Positions 54,301 to 62,629 of a DNA stretch of 64,000 nucleotides are shown one piece after another. The position numbers and the translations under genes were made by a program. Every line of letters starts with the position of its first letter. Position 1 is the stretch's first letter. The notes beneath the pieces are model-generated. The model worked only from the letters and a program-made list of their open reading frames with translations, did not search any database and was not told the origin of the DNA. Origin of the DNA: Clostridia bacterium (GTDB lineage: Bacteria > Bacillota > Clostridia > Oscillospirales > CAG-272); NCBI GenBank assembly GCA_029007295.1, contig JAQXHN010000028.1, forward strand, positions 1-64,000, written 5' to 3'.

Positions 54301-54329
54301 ATGATACAATAAAAATTGTATTTTGTCAA
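54301..54329 (-). promoter_or_regulatory. Sigma-A promoter of the phage-like pair, with a spacer palindrome
   Basis: On the minus strand TTGACA (complement of 54324-54329), a 17-base spacer and TATCAT (complement of 54301-54306). ATACAAT (54304-54310) and ATTGTAT (54315-54321) form an inverted repeat inside the promoter. A second one, GTAGAT/ATCTAC, lies just downstream around 54281-54297 in the leader. Confidence 0.78.
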
Positions 54330-54388
54330 TAGCTTTTTTAAAAAAGAACAATAATCCGAGAAACAAGCTCAGTTTTTTTGCAAAATAA

Positions 54389-54423
54389 AAAAATGCTCCG
54401 AATAATTGCTTCAGAGCATTTTT
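54389..54423 (-). terminator. Terminator of the SGNH hydrolase / ychF transcript
   Basis: AAAAATGCTC (54389-54398) pairs with GAGCATTTTT (54414-54423). On the minus strand it is followed by TTTATTTTG. Confidence 0.82.
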
Positions 54424-54427
54424 CATA

Positions 54428-55480
54428 TTAATCCTCGTTAAAAACGGATAACAGATACTGAGCGTGCAAGCGGTGAAAGAAATCATTCGGATGATTAACA
54501 TTATTTCCCGTAAGGTCGATAAATCTCTTGCGCGTCAGCAATTTTCTTTGGAAATCGGTTATATTGCAAACGGCAACACCCTGTCTCTCCATTGCAACAA
54601 TGGGCTTTTCAAAGCTCGGCTGGTTGCCGTAAAATCTACATTTTTCACTTGACAAAAGCTTATTCGGCAGGCATTCCGAGATAACGATGAACTCGCATTC
54701 CGAAGAGAAGCTCCTAATTGCCGATACGGTCTTTGACAGGTTATCAATAACCTTTTCCGCAGGAGTACCGGAGTCGTTTGCGCCGAAAGCGAGCACGCAT
54801 AAATCGGGATTAAAATCTTTTACAAGCTTTTCGGCATTATCAAGACCCCATTCGGAATTCATTCCGCCTTTTGACGGGTTGTGATATGAAATATCAGCCG
54901 AATAACGGATCCTTAGCCCCTCGGTGAACAATTCCGAATAGGGGGGGCAAAACGGCTCTATGCCGGTGAATTTTGTGGCGTTGGCGCCTACGCTGATACT
55001 GTCTCCGTAAATGCAAAGGGATAGGTGACCCTCGCTCAGTTTTTTATGTGATTCAGGCAAAAGGGAAGCCGAGGAGCGAGGCTTTAATTTTAAAGCGGAC
55101 TTGTTTTTTGCCTTATAGGTTATGCTTATCTGTCTCTTATGGAAAAATGTTTCTTCGTAGAAAAGAACATTGCCCTTTTCCATCGGAAACGAATGACCCT
55201 CGACGGGATTTTCGGGATATAATTCGTCATCCGTAAACGAGAATATTCTGCTGTTATCGGTTAAAGTTATTTTGTTACCCTCAAAAACAAAATCCCTGCC
55301 GTATTCGTATTCGGTTAATTCTGTTGCGGATTTTACGGAAATAATTTCGTCAATATCGTAAAGTAAAGGTGCGGCGGCCTTTCCCAAAGAGTCCCTTACA
55401 AACATGACGGATTCCGAATAAACATAATCGGTATCCCATACAGGAATTAACGCCTTTTCAATATCAAATCCGCTCATCAT
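54428..55480 (-). CDS. SGNH/GDSL-type hydrolase with N-terminal beta domain
   Basis: A 350-residue esterase-like protein. Residues 1-150 form a beta-rich domain without a clear family name. The SGNH catalytic domain follows: block I IYGDSISVGAN (Ser), block II around PSKGGMNSEWG, block III AFGANDSG (Asn), block V NHPNDFFHRLHAQYL (Asp, His). No signal peptide is visible. It starts inside the ychF stop (ATGA overlap) with no SD, so translation depends on ychF. SGNH enzymes of this two-domain type deacetylate or deacylate carbohydrates; the substrate is unknown. Confidence 0.82.
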   Translation of the reverse strand: MMSGFDIEKALIPVWDTDYVYSESVMFVRDSLGKAAAPLLYDIDEIISVKSATELTEYEYGRDFVFEGNKITLTDNSRIFSFTDDELYPENPVEGHSFPMEKGNVLFYEETFFHKRQISITYKAKNKSALKLKPRSSASLLPESHKKLSEGHLSLCIYGDSISVGANATKFTGIEPFCPPYSELFTEGLRIRYSADISYHNPSKGGMNSEWGLDNAEKLVKDFNPDLCVLAFGANDSGTPAEKVIDNLSKTVSAIRSFSSECEFIVISECLPNKLLSSEKCRFYGNQPSFEKPIVAMERQGVAVCNITDFQRKLLTRKRFIDLTGNNVNHPNDFFHRLHAQYLLSVFNED

Positions 55481-56565
55481 ACATTAAAACGAAAGAGAAC
55501 GACGTCGCCGTCTCGCATAACATAATCCTTGCCCTCCGAACGAATCAGCCCTTTTTCTTTTGCAACATTCATTCCGCCGCAGGCAATCAAATCCTCGAAC
55601 GAAATAACCTCGGCGCGGATAAATCCGCGTTCGAAGTCAGTATGTATTTTTCCCGCCGCTCCCGGCGCTTTGGTACCGTTTGTTATAGTCCAGGCACGAA
55701 CCTCCTTAGGACCTGCCGTAAGAAAACTGATAAGTCCCAGCAGAGAATACGATTCCTTAATCAGCTTTGAAAGACCGCTTTCCTCGATTCCGAGCTCCTG
55801 TAAAAATTCGGCTTTGTCGGCGTCGTCAAGCTCGGCAATCTGAGCTTCAATATCTGCGCAAACGGGAATTACTCTCGCACCCTCGGTTGCGGCAAGCCGG
55901 CGAAGCTTCAGCACCGCCTCGTTATCTTCCTTGCCGACCTCGTTTTCGGATATGTTGGCAATATAAAGAACGGGCTTATATGTAAGGAGTCGTACTTCCT
56001 CCATTACGGCTGCTTCGTCCTCGGAAAAATCGAGACTACGCACTGTTTTTCCTTCATTTAAGGCTTCCATGACTCTTTGGAAAAGAGCGAGGGAGGAAGC
56101 GAGCGATTTGTCGCCCTTCATATCCTTTTGAACCTTGTCTATTCTTCTTCCGAGCGTTTCAATATCGGCGAGTATCAGCTCCATATTTATTGTTTCGACG
56201 TCTCGCAGGGGATCAATGGAACCGTCAACATGAATAATATTATCATTTTCAAAACAGCGAACGACGTGGACTATTGCGTCAACCTCACGGATGTGGGACA
56301 AAAATTTGTTACCGAGACCCTCTCCCTTAGAGGCTCCCTTTACAAGCCCCGCAATGTCAACAAATTCTACTATAGCGGGGGTGTATTTTTCGGGGCTGTA
56401 CATTTTTGCAAGCTCGTCAAGACGCTCATCCGGAACGGCAACAACGCCCACGTTGGGCTCTATTGTACAGAACGGATAATTCGCCGCGTCTGCGCCTGCA
56501 TTTGTAATAGCATTAAACAGCGTACTCTTACCGACGTTAGGTAAGCCGACAATTCCGAGTTTCAT
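55477..56565 (-). CDS. ychF: Obg-family GTPase/ATPase YchF
   Basis: Universally conserved ribosome-associated P-loop ATPase. It has G1 [11 protein letters not shown]3 [17 protein letters not shown], the NxxE-type NISENE in place of the NKxD specificity motif (typical ATP preference of YchF), and a C-terminal TGS domain ([34 protein letters not shown] end). ATG 56565 is nine bases from AAGGAG; ATG 56571 is too close. Confidence 0.96.
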   Translation of the reverse strand: MKLGIVGLPNVGKSTLFNAITNAGADAANYPFCTIEPNVGVVAVPDERLDELAKMYSPEKYTPAIVEFVDIAGLVKGASKGEGLGNKFLSHIREVDAIVHVVRCFENDNIIHVDGSIDPLRDVETINMELILADIETLGRRIDKVQKDMKGDKSLASSLALFQRVMEALNEGKTVRSLDFSEDEAAVMEEVRLLTYKPVLYIANISENEVGKEDNEAVLKLRRLAATEGARVIPVCADIEAQIAELDDADKAEFLQELGIEESGLSKLIKESYSLLGLISFLTAGPKEVRAWTITNGTKAPGAAGKIHTDFERGFIRAEVISFEDLIACGGMNVAKEKGLIRSEGKDYVMRDGDVVLFRFNV

Positions 56566-56600
56566 TAGCATTTGCTCCTTGTTTTTCTACATTACAAGAT

Positions 56601-56629
56601 ATTATATTACAAAATGTACAACAATACAA
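56601..56629 (-). promoter_or_regulatory. Sigma-A promoter of ychF
   Basis: On the minus strand TTGTAT (complement of 56624-56629), 17-base spacer, TATAAT (complement of 56601-56606). It is back-to-back with the promoter region of the response regulator, whose likely -10 is TATAAT at 56722-56727 without a good -35. Confidence 0.78.
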
Positions 56630-56763
56630 GACAAAAATAATTTATTTTAAGAAAAATGCTGATATTACAATGATTTTTGCTAAAATTCACAATTTATTAA
56701 CCAATTCTTATCAAAGAGTGTTATAATTTAGATAAAGCATTTTTTCTACAGCGGAGGTTTGTA

Positions 56764-57453
56764 ATGGGTACAAAAATACTTGTAATAGATGACGAGATGA
56801 ATATTTGCGAGATAGTTCGTACTTATTTTGAAAAGGAAGGCTACGAGGTTAAAACCGCAAATGACGGTGTTGAAGGAGTCAGCTATTTCAAAATGTATGA
56901 GCCGGACCTTGTATTACTTGACGTAATGATGCCTAAAAAGGACGGTTGGCAGGTTTGCCGTGAGATTCGCGAAATCTCTTCAAAGCCTATTATAATGATC
57001 ACCGCAAAGGATGATGTGTTCGATAAGGTGCTCGGACTTGAGCTTGGGGCAGACGATTTTGTTGTAAAGCCCTTTGATATGAAGGAGCTTTCCGCACGTA
57101 TGAAAGCGGTATTGCGCCGTTATTCTGCGCATGATAATCAGAACGATGAAGAGGTTATTAAGTTTGATAATATTGAAATCAGCCTCCAGAAATATGAATT
57201 AAAGCTCAACGGAAAGAGCGTTGATATTCCCCCTAAGGAGTTAGAGCTTCTTTATTTCCTCGCTTCGAATTATAACAGAGTATTTACGCGCGACCAGCTC
57301 CTTGATAAGGTGTGGGGATTTGATTACCTTGGCGACTCAAGAACGGTTGACGTTCATGTAAAGCGTCTTCGCGAAAAGCTTGAAGGCGTCAGCGACAAAT
57401 GGATCCTTAAGACCGTTTGGGGCGTCGGATACAAGTTCGAGATTATTTCATAA
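56764..57453 (+). CDS. OmpR/PhoB-family response regulator
   Basis: A 229-residue DNA-binding response regulator. Receiver domain 1-115: IDDEMN acidic pair, phospho-acceptor Asp in LLDVMMPKKDGW, ITAKDD Thr/Ala switch, and KPFDMKEL Lys. The winged-helix effector (about 132-228) has PPKELELLYFLASN and DSRTVDVHVKRLREKL. GGAGG precedes the ATG. The partner kinase lies 74 bases downstream, past a hairpin. The regulated genes are not known. Confidence 0.94.
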   Translation: MGTKILVIDDEMNICEIVRTYFEKEGYEVKTANDGVEGVSYFKMYEPDLVLLDVMMPKKDGWQVCREIREISSKPIIMITAKDDVFDKVLGLELGADDFVVKPFDMKELSARMKAVLRRYSAHDNQNDEEVIKFDNIEISLQKYELKLNGKSVDIPPKELELLYFLASNYNRVFTRDQLLDKVWGFDYLGDSRTVDVHVKRLREKLEGVSDKWILKTVWGVGYKFEIIS

Positions 57454-57482
57454 GTCACTTAGCTTAAAATAAATAAATTCGG

Positions 57483-57510
57483 TGTGGGCGGACGGAAATG
57501 TTCGCCCACA
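57483..57510 (+). promoter_or_regulatory. Intercistronic hairpin between response regulator and kinase
   Basis: TGTGGGCGGAC (57483-57493) pairs with GTTCGCCCACA (57500-57510), 11 bp with one G-T pair and a six-base loop. No U-run follows, so it is probably not a terminator. It could stabilise the upstream mRNA or lower kinase translation relative to the regulator. Confidence 0.6.
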
Positions 57511-57527
57511 TATTATTGAGGTAGCTA

Positions 57528-58991
57528 ATGTTTAAGAGCGTTTTTTCAAAATATATAGCAGCCTTTATGCTGATACTCGTGACTTGTCTTCTCAGTATCG
57601 GGGTGGTCATTATTTTTGTATTTACACAGTATACGGTAAACACAAAAAGCACTATTGTTGACCGTTGCTCCGAAAGCGTGCTGGAATATTTGCAAACAAG
57701 AAACGTAACAAACGACGAAGACGGCTTTGAATATGTAATTAATCGGGAGTATGACTCGCTGAACAGCTTTTTGTCCAGCTTGACATTTCTCGATGACGAG
57801 CTTGTCATTTTTGTTTGTGACATCAAGGGTGCGGTTGTCAACTGCTCGGACGTACCCTACGGCACATTAAAAAACGATATTCCCGGACAGCAGCTTCAGA
57901 AAATAAATTCCTCGGATTCGAAAATCAAGGTTGATTTTTATGATGTATTTGATGCCGATTATCTGTGCTATGCGACTCCCATAATCGGTAAGGACTTAAA
58001 AAATATAGGCTCGATATGCGTTTGCACCTCATCCGCTACAATGACAAGAATGGTAACCAATGTTGTCAGGGTAATGGGCATATCAATGATTGTCGCTACT
58101 TTAGTGGCACTCGGAGCGATTTATTATATCAGCCGCAGAATAAGCGCACCGCTTAAAAAAATGAGTGAGGCGGCAAAAAAATTCGCCAAGGGAGATTTTG
58201 AGGAGCGCGTTCCCGTAACAGGAAGGGATGAAGTTGCAAAGCTTGCGATTGCCTTTAATAATATGGCAAACAAGCTCGACGATATTGAAAATCAGCGGCG
58301 TAGCTTCCTTTCCAATATAGCACACGATTTAAGAACGCCCATGACAACAATTTCAGGATTTATAGATAATATTTTGTCCGGCGCCATCCCTGTTGAAAAA
58401 TATGACTATTATCTTGGAGTTATCGGTAAGGAAGTGAAAAGGCTTTCAAGATTGGTCAGTCTGCTTCTTGATATTACAAGAATCGAATCGGGTACGAGAA
58501 AATTTATTTTTGATTCTGTAGATGTATGCGAGATTGCAAGACAGGTGCTTATTTCCAATGAGCAACGACTTGAGGAAAAGAAACTCGACGTTGAATTTGT
58601 ATGTGACAACGAAAATATATATGTTAATGCCGACACTGACGCTATTCATCAATGTATATACAATATATGCGATAATGCAATAAAATTCTCAAAGGAGGGC
58701 GGTAAATACCGTATTTCCATAGAAACAAATGACAAAAAGGTCTATGTTTCCGTATTTAACGAGGGGGTAGGAATTGCAGAAAGCGAATTGCCTCATATAT
58801 TTGACAGATTTTACAAGAGCGATAAAAGCCGCGGACTTGATAAAACCGGTGTGGGATTGGGGCTTTATATAGTTAAGACGATAATAAACGCACACGGCGG
58901 AGATATTTGGGTCAAGAGTAAGTACAAAGAAAATTGCGAATTTGTATTTACGCTTAATTTAGCGGAAAAAAAGCCAAACAAATTAAAATAA
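57528..58991 (+). CDS. Sensor histidine kinase
   Basis: A 487-residue membrane kinase. TM1 is about residues 9-32, an extracytoplasmic sensor of about 135 residues follows, TM2 is about 172-197 and then HAMP (RRISAPLKKMSEAAKKFAKG). The H box is FLSNIAHDLRTPMTTISGF with the phospho-His, the N box CDNAIKFSKEGG, G1 FNEGVGIAESEL, and G2 TGVGLGLYIVK. All are intact. GAGG is six bases before ATG 57528. Together with the upstream regulator it forms a complete two-component system; the signal is unknown. Confidence 0.94.
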   Translation: MFKSVFSKYIAAFMLILVTCLLSIGVVIIFVFTQYTVNTKSTIVDRCSESVLEYLQTRNVTNDEDGFEYVINREYDSLNSFLSSLTFLDDELVIFVCDIKGAVVNCSDVPYGTLKNDIPGQQLQKINSSDSKIKVDFYDVFDADYLCYATPIIGKDLKNIGSICVCTSSATMTRMVTNVVRVMGISMIVATLVALGAIYYISRRISAPLKKMSEAAKKFAKGDFEERVPVTGRDEVAKLAIAFNNMANKLDDIENQRRSFLSNIAHDLRTPMTTISGFIDNILSGAIPVEKYDYYLGVIGKEVKRLSRLVSLLLDITRIESGTRKFIFDSVDVCEIARQVLISNEQRLEEKKLDVEFVCDNENIYVNADTDAIHQCIYNICDNAIKFSKEGGKYRISIETNDKKVYVSVFNEGVGIAESELPHIFDRFYKSDKSRGLDKTGVGLGLYIVKTIINAHGGDIWVKSKYKENCEFVFTLNLAEKKPNKLK

Positions 58992-59116
58992 TTTGCGTTT
59001 GACCATAATTTATTTACAAAGTAAGTTAGTATTTGAAAAAAACTTTCGTCTATTTATTTATAAATTTGTGTTATCATAATTGTGTTGCAATTTAAGTTAA
59101 TATTGAGGATAAATTG

Positions 59117-59287
59117 ATGATAAGTAATTCTACGAAGAATGCTACTCCGTGTTACGGCGGTGTTGACAGAATCGACTATGAGCGAATGAATCATATTCGA
59201 GAGATAAAAAAACGCGCAAAGTATATAATAATTGCTCTGGCGGTATTTCTTCCCTCGTTTATAGGTATATTTTTATTGATTAAATGA
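59117..59287 (+). CDS. Small single-span membrane protein, 56 residues
   Basis: Reads MISNSTKNATPCYGGVDRID, then a basic helix (MNHIREIKKRAKY) and a C-terminal membrane segment (IIIALAVFLPSFIGIFLLI) ending in Lys. GAGG at 59105-59108 lies eight bases before the ATG, and a good terminator follows, both supporting a real gene. A TTG directly before the ATG is in frame. I recognise no family. Its place after the kinase gene suggests a regulator or target of that system, but no promoter is visible in 58992-59116, so it may be co-transcribed. Confidence 0.65.
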   Translation: MISNSTKNATPCYGGVDRIDYERMNHIREIKKRAKYIIIALAVFLPSFIGIFLLIK

Positions 59288-59347
59288 AAGCTGAGTTCAC
59301 TTTCAGACCTTAGTCGACAGCTTTTGAATAAGAAAATATTTTAAATC

Positions 59348-59383
59348 GCATCGGTACTGAGTGCAGTACCGGTGCTTTTTTTG
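59348..59383 (+). terminator. Terminator after the small membrane protein
   Basis: GCATCGGTACTG (59348-59359) pairs with CAGTACCGGTGC (59364-59375) with one T-G pair, followed by seven Ts. It closes the two-component operon. Confidence 0.92.
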
Positions 59384-59402
59384 TCTTTGGCTACAATAAA
59401 AG

Positions 59403-59448
59403 AAAAAGTATGCCTTTCATATTTGAAAAACATACTTTTTTCTTTTTC
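59403..59448. terminator. Bidirectional terminator before the sugar operon end
   Basis: AAAAAGTATG (59403-59412) pairs with CATACTTTTT (59431-59440). The plus strand continues TCTTTTTC and the minus strand CTTTTATTG. It should end the minus-strand sugar operon. Confidence 0.82.
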
Positions 59449-59482
59449 AGTTATTCGGCAATGACAGCTGTATGCCGATAAA

Positions 59483-60391
59483 TTATTTTTTCATTTTGAT
59501 AATTCCGAAAGCGCTGCCCTGCTTTCCGCCCGAAAGGAGATACTCCTTATATTTTCTGCGCAGCAATGTGTCCTCGGGAAGCCTGTCGTAGCATTTTGAA
59601 GAGGTCTCGAATGTATTGAAAACTCTCCATAGGTCGTTTGAATGTGTAACTGCGTCTAATCTTACGAAGGAAAACAGATTCATAAATTGCACTATTCCGG
59701 ATTTTTCCGGAAGCCACTCGCGGTGTTTTTCAAAAAGAAGCCAGGAATCGCACCCGAAAAAAACATAATCCTTATCTTGAAACATATTACCGAAATATTC
59801 GACTGCCATTCTAAGAGACGCTTTGACTTCCTCGATTTTCAGCGGACCTGACGAAGGAATATGCATATCGATAAAAAGCTCTCCGGCTTTAAGCTCATAA
59901 CGACCGTCAAGTGTTTTTATATCCTCGGCAACGTATGCGGGTTGATACTGGATTCTTCCGAGCGCAAGACGTTTTAGATAATAGAAATCCGGAAACCATC
60001 CGCCGGCAAAGGTTCCCCAAATACCCTTGCAGTTATAGCATTCGAAAAGCTTGCAGCGCAGATCGTCCATGGCGTTTCGCCACAAATCGTGCGATAAACC
60101 TGCTTTTTCGTAAACCTCCTCAAGATGCTCTGCAAGGAGAATGTAAAAAAGTAAATCTATGGACTCGTAGGGGAAATCCGTCAGCGTTTTTGCATATGCG
60201 GTCATTTCCTCGTAATGCTCTGTGGGATCGGGAACCTTATCGGTGTTGTAATCCGAGATGGATTGCTCAAACATTCTTGATAAGGAGTCGTTATCTTCAA
60301 CAAAATCCGCAGCTTTAATCAGAGCTTTCGTTGCTTGTTCGGGGTAGTTAAACGATTCGCAGAATTTTTTAACGTAGGTTTTGTTAAGCAT
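59483..60391 (-). CDS. GNAT-like acyltransferase-domain protein
   Basis: A 302-residue cytoplasmic protein from ATG 60391. It resembles the two-domain acyltransferase proteins with a helical NAT_N-type region (about 1-130; FPYESIDLLFYILLAEHLE) and a GNAT-like C domain (about 135-300; LALGRIQYQPAYV, HIPSSGPLKIEEV, FFGCDSWLLF). The family name is from memory; the acyl donor and acceptor are unknown. It begins two bases after the stop of the oxidoreductase gene (TAATATG), so it is translationally coupled to sugar-metabolism genes, which suggests acylation of a sugar or amino-sugar product. Confidence 0.68.
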   Translation of the reverse strand: MLNKTYVKKFCESFNYPEQATKALIKAADFVEDNDSLSRMFEQSISDYNTDKVPDPTEHYEEMTAYAKTLTDFPYESIDLLFYILLAEHLEEVYEKAGLSHDLWRNAMDDLRCKLFECYNCKGIWGTFAGGWFPDFYYLKRLALGRIQYQPAYVAEDIKTLDGRYELKAGELFIDMHIPSSGPLKIEEVKASLRMAVEYFGNMFQDKDYVFFGCDSWLLFEKHREWLPEKSGIVQFMNLFSFVRLDAVTHSNDLWRVFNTFETSSKCYDRLPEDTLLRRKYKEYLLSGGKQGSAFGIIKMKK

Positions 60392-60392
60392 A

Positions 60393-61478
60393 TTACCACC
60401 GGATAAGCTCTTCATGACCTGTTTCGGCCGATTTATATACAGCGTCTATTATCTTCATCATCTTCAGACCTGCACTTGCGGGAGCACGGCATTCAATGGA
60501 GGGGTCGAGGATGCAATCAATGAAATGCTTTGTTTCCCGGCTGAAGCTTTCATGGAAGTCAAAACCGCTCTCGGCACTCAGCTCAACATTAGCAAGTCGA
60601 CCCTCAACCACGGAGCACAGAGTCATCTTGCTGCCGACGCGTGCGCCGCCTTTCGAGCCGAAAATTTCTATCGACGTATCATCCGAGACCGTCTGATTTA
60701 GCTCAAACGACACCTCGGCGGTGAGCACGGTACCGTTTGAAAAACGAATCATAGCGCTTGCGAGGTCTTCAATATCGCATTCAACGTCTTTGTCTGCTCT
60801 CGAAGCGACGTATGAAACGCTGTCTCTAAGCTCCGGTCTGCTTCCGAGCTTACGGAAGGTTGCGGCGTAAACCGAAACAGGACGGACATCTTCGCCGAGT
60901 ATGAAGCACATTAAGTCTATTATATGAACGCCGAGGTCAATAAGAGGACCTCCTCCGCTTCGTTTTTTGTCAATGAACCAGCCGCCGGGAGCACCGTGAC
61001 GGCGAAGATTTTTTACCTTTGCATAGTATATGTCTCCGAAAAAGCCGTTTTCGTTAAACTCCTTAAGAAGCTTACAGTCGTCTCCGAAACGGCGAACAAA
61101 ACCGATTTGCAAATGCTTTCCGCTTTCCTCCTGAGCACGAATCATATCGGCGGCAAGGGAGGCGTTTACGGACATCGGCTTTTCGCACAGGACATGCTTG
61201 CCTGCCTTAAGCGCCGCAATCGCACAAAGCGCATGAGTATTGTTCCATGTGCAAACGCTTACGGCGTCAAGCTCCTCAAGCTTAACCATGTCTTCAACGT
61301 CGGCAAATGTTCTGCCTTGCGGATCAACTCCGAATTCACGAGCCATTTCCTCGGCCTTATCTATTTCAAGGTCACAAAAGGCGTATATTTCAACCCTGTC
61401 GTCCTTACTGTAGGATCTTAAATGTGTGCGAGCAATATTTCCGCATCCTATAATACCGATTTTTACTTTCTTATCCAT
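60393..61478 (-). CDS. Gfo/Idh/MocA-family NAD(P)-dependent oxidoreductase
   Basis: A 361-residue dehydrogenase of sugars or inositols. The Rossmann loop is IGIIGCGNIARTHLRSY, the catalytic Lys is in CEKPMSVNASLA, and the C-terminal alpha/beta substrate domain starts with GGGPLIDLGVHIIDLMCF, where the Asp-x3-His is the conserved catalytic pair. It lies one base downstream of the TIM-barrel gene. Specific substrate unknown. Confidence 0.9.
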   Translation of the reverse strand: MDKKVKIGIIGCGNIARTHLRSYSKDDRVEIYAFCDLEIDKAEEMAREFGVDPQGRTFADVEDMVKLEELDAVSVCTWNNTHALCAIAALKAGKHVLCEKPMSVNASLAADMIRAQEESGKHLQIGFVRRFGDDCKLLKEFNENGFFGDIYYAKVKNLRRHGAPGGWFIDKKRSGGGPLIDLGVHIIDLMCFILGEDVRPVSVYAATFRKLGSRPELRDSVSYVASRADKDVECDIEDLASAMIRFSNGTVLTAEVSFELNQTVSDDTSIEIFGSKGGARVGSKMTLCSVVEGRLANVELSAESGFDFHESFSRETKHFIDCILDPSIECRAPASAGLKMMKIIDAVYKSAETGHEELIRW

Positions 61479-61479
61479 A

Positions 61480-62316
61480 TCAGTCCTTGTATACCTCGTT
61501 TATAATATTTTCAAGATATTTGTATGTGTTTACGATTCCGGGATCGTTATCGCCGCCTATCTCTCTTTCAATGGTGACGAAGGAATCATAGCCAAGCTCC
61601 TTCAGCTTTTCAAACAGAGCTTTGAAATTAACCTTTCCCGTACCAAGCTCAACCTCTCTGCCAAGCTCTTTGCCGTTAGTAGGATAAAATCCGTCCTTTG
61701 CATGCAAATTACGGACATACTTGCCCAGAATATCGAGTGCGTCAACGGGATTTGCCTTTCCGTAAAGAATGAGATTTGCGGTGTCAAGATTTACACCGAG
61801 ATTGTCAAGTCCTACTGTTTCAAAGCAGCGAAGCATGGCGACGGGTGTTTCCTGACCTGTTTCGAAAAGAAGGTACTGTCCGTTATCCTTACAATGCTGA
61901 GCAACGATGCGAACAGCGTCACAGAAATCATAGAAATTCTGCTCGTACGGATTTTCGGGAATAAAGCCCATATGAGTTACTACGTCCGTGAGTCCGAGTT
62001 TTTTTGCAAAGTCCGCACCGTCGCAGAGATTCTTTATTCGCATTTCTCTGTACTCCGGAGGAATAAGACCGAGAGTTTTCTGACCCTCGTAAAAGTTCCA
62101 GACTCTGGGTCCTTCCCATCCGCACCAAAATGCGGAAATCGTGATATCATATTCTTTTACGCATCTTTTGATAAGCTCGGCGTTTTCGTTTGTCCAAAGT
62201 GCGGGACACCAAGAAACAAGCTGGCAAGAGCTTATTCCGTTATTTCTAAGAAAGCGAAACTTGCTTTCTATGTCGGTACCTATTTCATCGTATCTGACGC
62301 ATGTTCCTATCTTCAT
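61480..62316 (-). CDS. Sugar phosphate isomerase/epimerase (xylose-isomerase-like TIM barrel)
   Basis: A 278-residue TIM barrel with the four-ligand metal site of this family: Glu in FETGQET, Asp in NLDTANLI, His in LHAKDGFYP, and Glu in TIEREIGGD. It is similar to inosose isomerases and tagatose epimerases. ATG 62316 is eight bases from AAAGGAGA; ATG 62322 is too close. First gene of a three-gene operon with the oxidoreductase and the acyltransferase, which together suggest breakdown or remodelling of an unusual sugar or inositol. Confidence 0.88.
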   Translation of the reverse strand: MKIGTCVRYDEIGTDIESKFRFLRNNGISSCQLVSWCPALWTNENAELIKRCVKEYDITISAFWCGWEGPRVWNFYEGQKTLGLIPPEYREMRIKNLCDGADFAKKLGLTDVVTHMGFIPENPYEQNFYDFCDAVRIVAQHCKDNGQYLLFETGQETPVAMLRCFETVGLDNLGVNLDTANLILYGKANPVDALDILGKYVRNLHAKDGFYPTNGKELGREVELGTGKVNFKALFEKLKELGYDSFVTIEREIGGDNDPGIVNTYKYLENIINEVYKD

Positions 62317-62347
62317 TATCATTCTCCTTTAAGATGGGGTTGTGTAA

Positions 62348-62377
62348 AGTATAGCATATGTGTATTGAAAATGTCAA
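62348..62377 (-). promoter_or_regulatory. Sigma-A promoter of the sugar operon
   Basis: On the minus strand TTGACA (complement of 62372-62377), an 18-base spacer and TGCTATACT with the -10 as complement of 62348-62353. It is 32 bases before the ATG. The rest of 62378-62534 shows no gene. Confidence 0.82.
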
Positions 62378-62534
62378 CAAATATAAAATCAAAAAACAAT
62401 AAAAAACACAAGACGAAAACTATCATCCCTTTATTCTGGCAGGGTTGATTTTTAAAAGGGATGAGATATCGGTAATATATGTGTTTTCAATATTTTGCGC
62501 CGTAAGAAAGACGCTTTGGCACGGCTCTGAATAA

Positions 62535-62570
62535 GAATGCGGCGAGAAGCCCGACAGGCTCGCCGCATTC
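62535..62570 (-). terminator. GC-rich hairpin after valS
   Basis: GAATGCGGCGAG (62535-62546) pairs perfectly with CTCGCCGCATTC (62559-62570). The minus-strand side continues TTATTC, a weak U-tract. It is the likely end of valS transcription. Confidence 0.7.
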
Positions 62571-62629
62571 ATTAATATGTGCTTATTCAATGCTCACATG
62601 CGTATATGCCTTAATATTCGGTTATTGTG

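Noticed and set aside
54199..54501. A 100-codon minus-strand open frame between the SGNH gene and the phage-like pair
   Set aside because: It covers the terminator at 54389-54423 and the promoter at 54301-54329 and has no SD; the non-coding reading explains the sequence better.
61426..62448. A 340-codon plus-strand open frame
   Set aside because: It runs antisense across the TIM-barrel and its promoter, which have clear family motifs and an SD; its translation has no recognisable domain and an unlikely composition.
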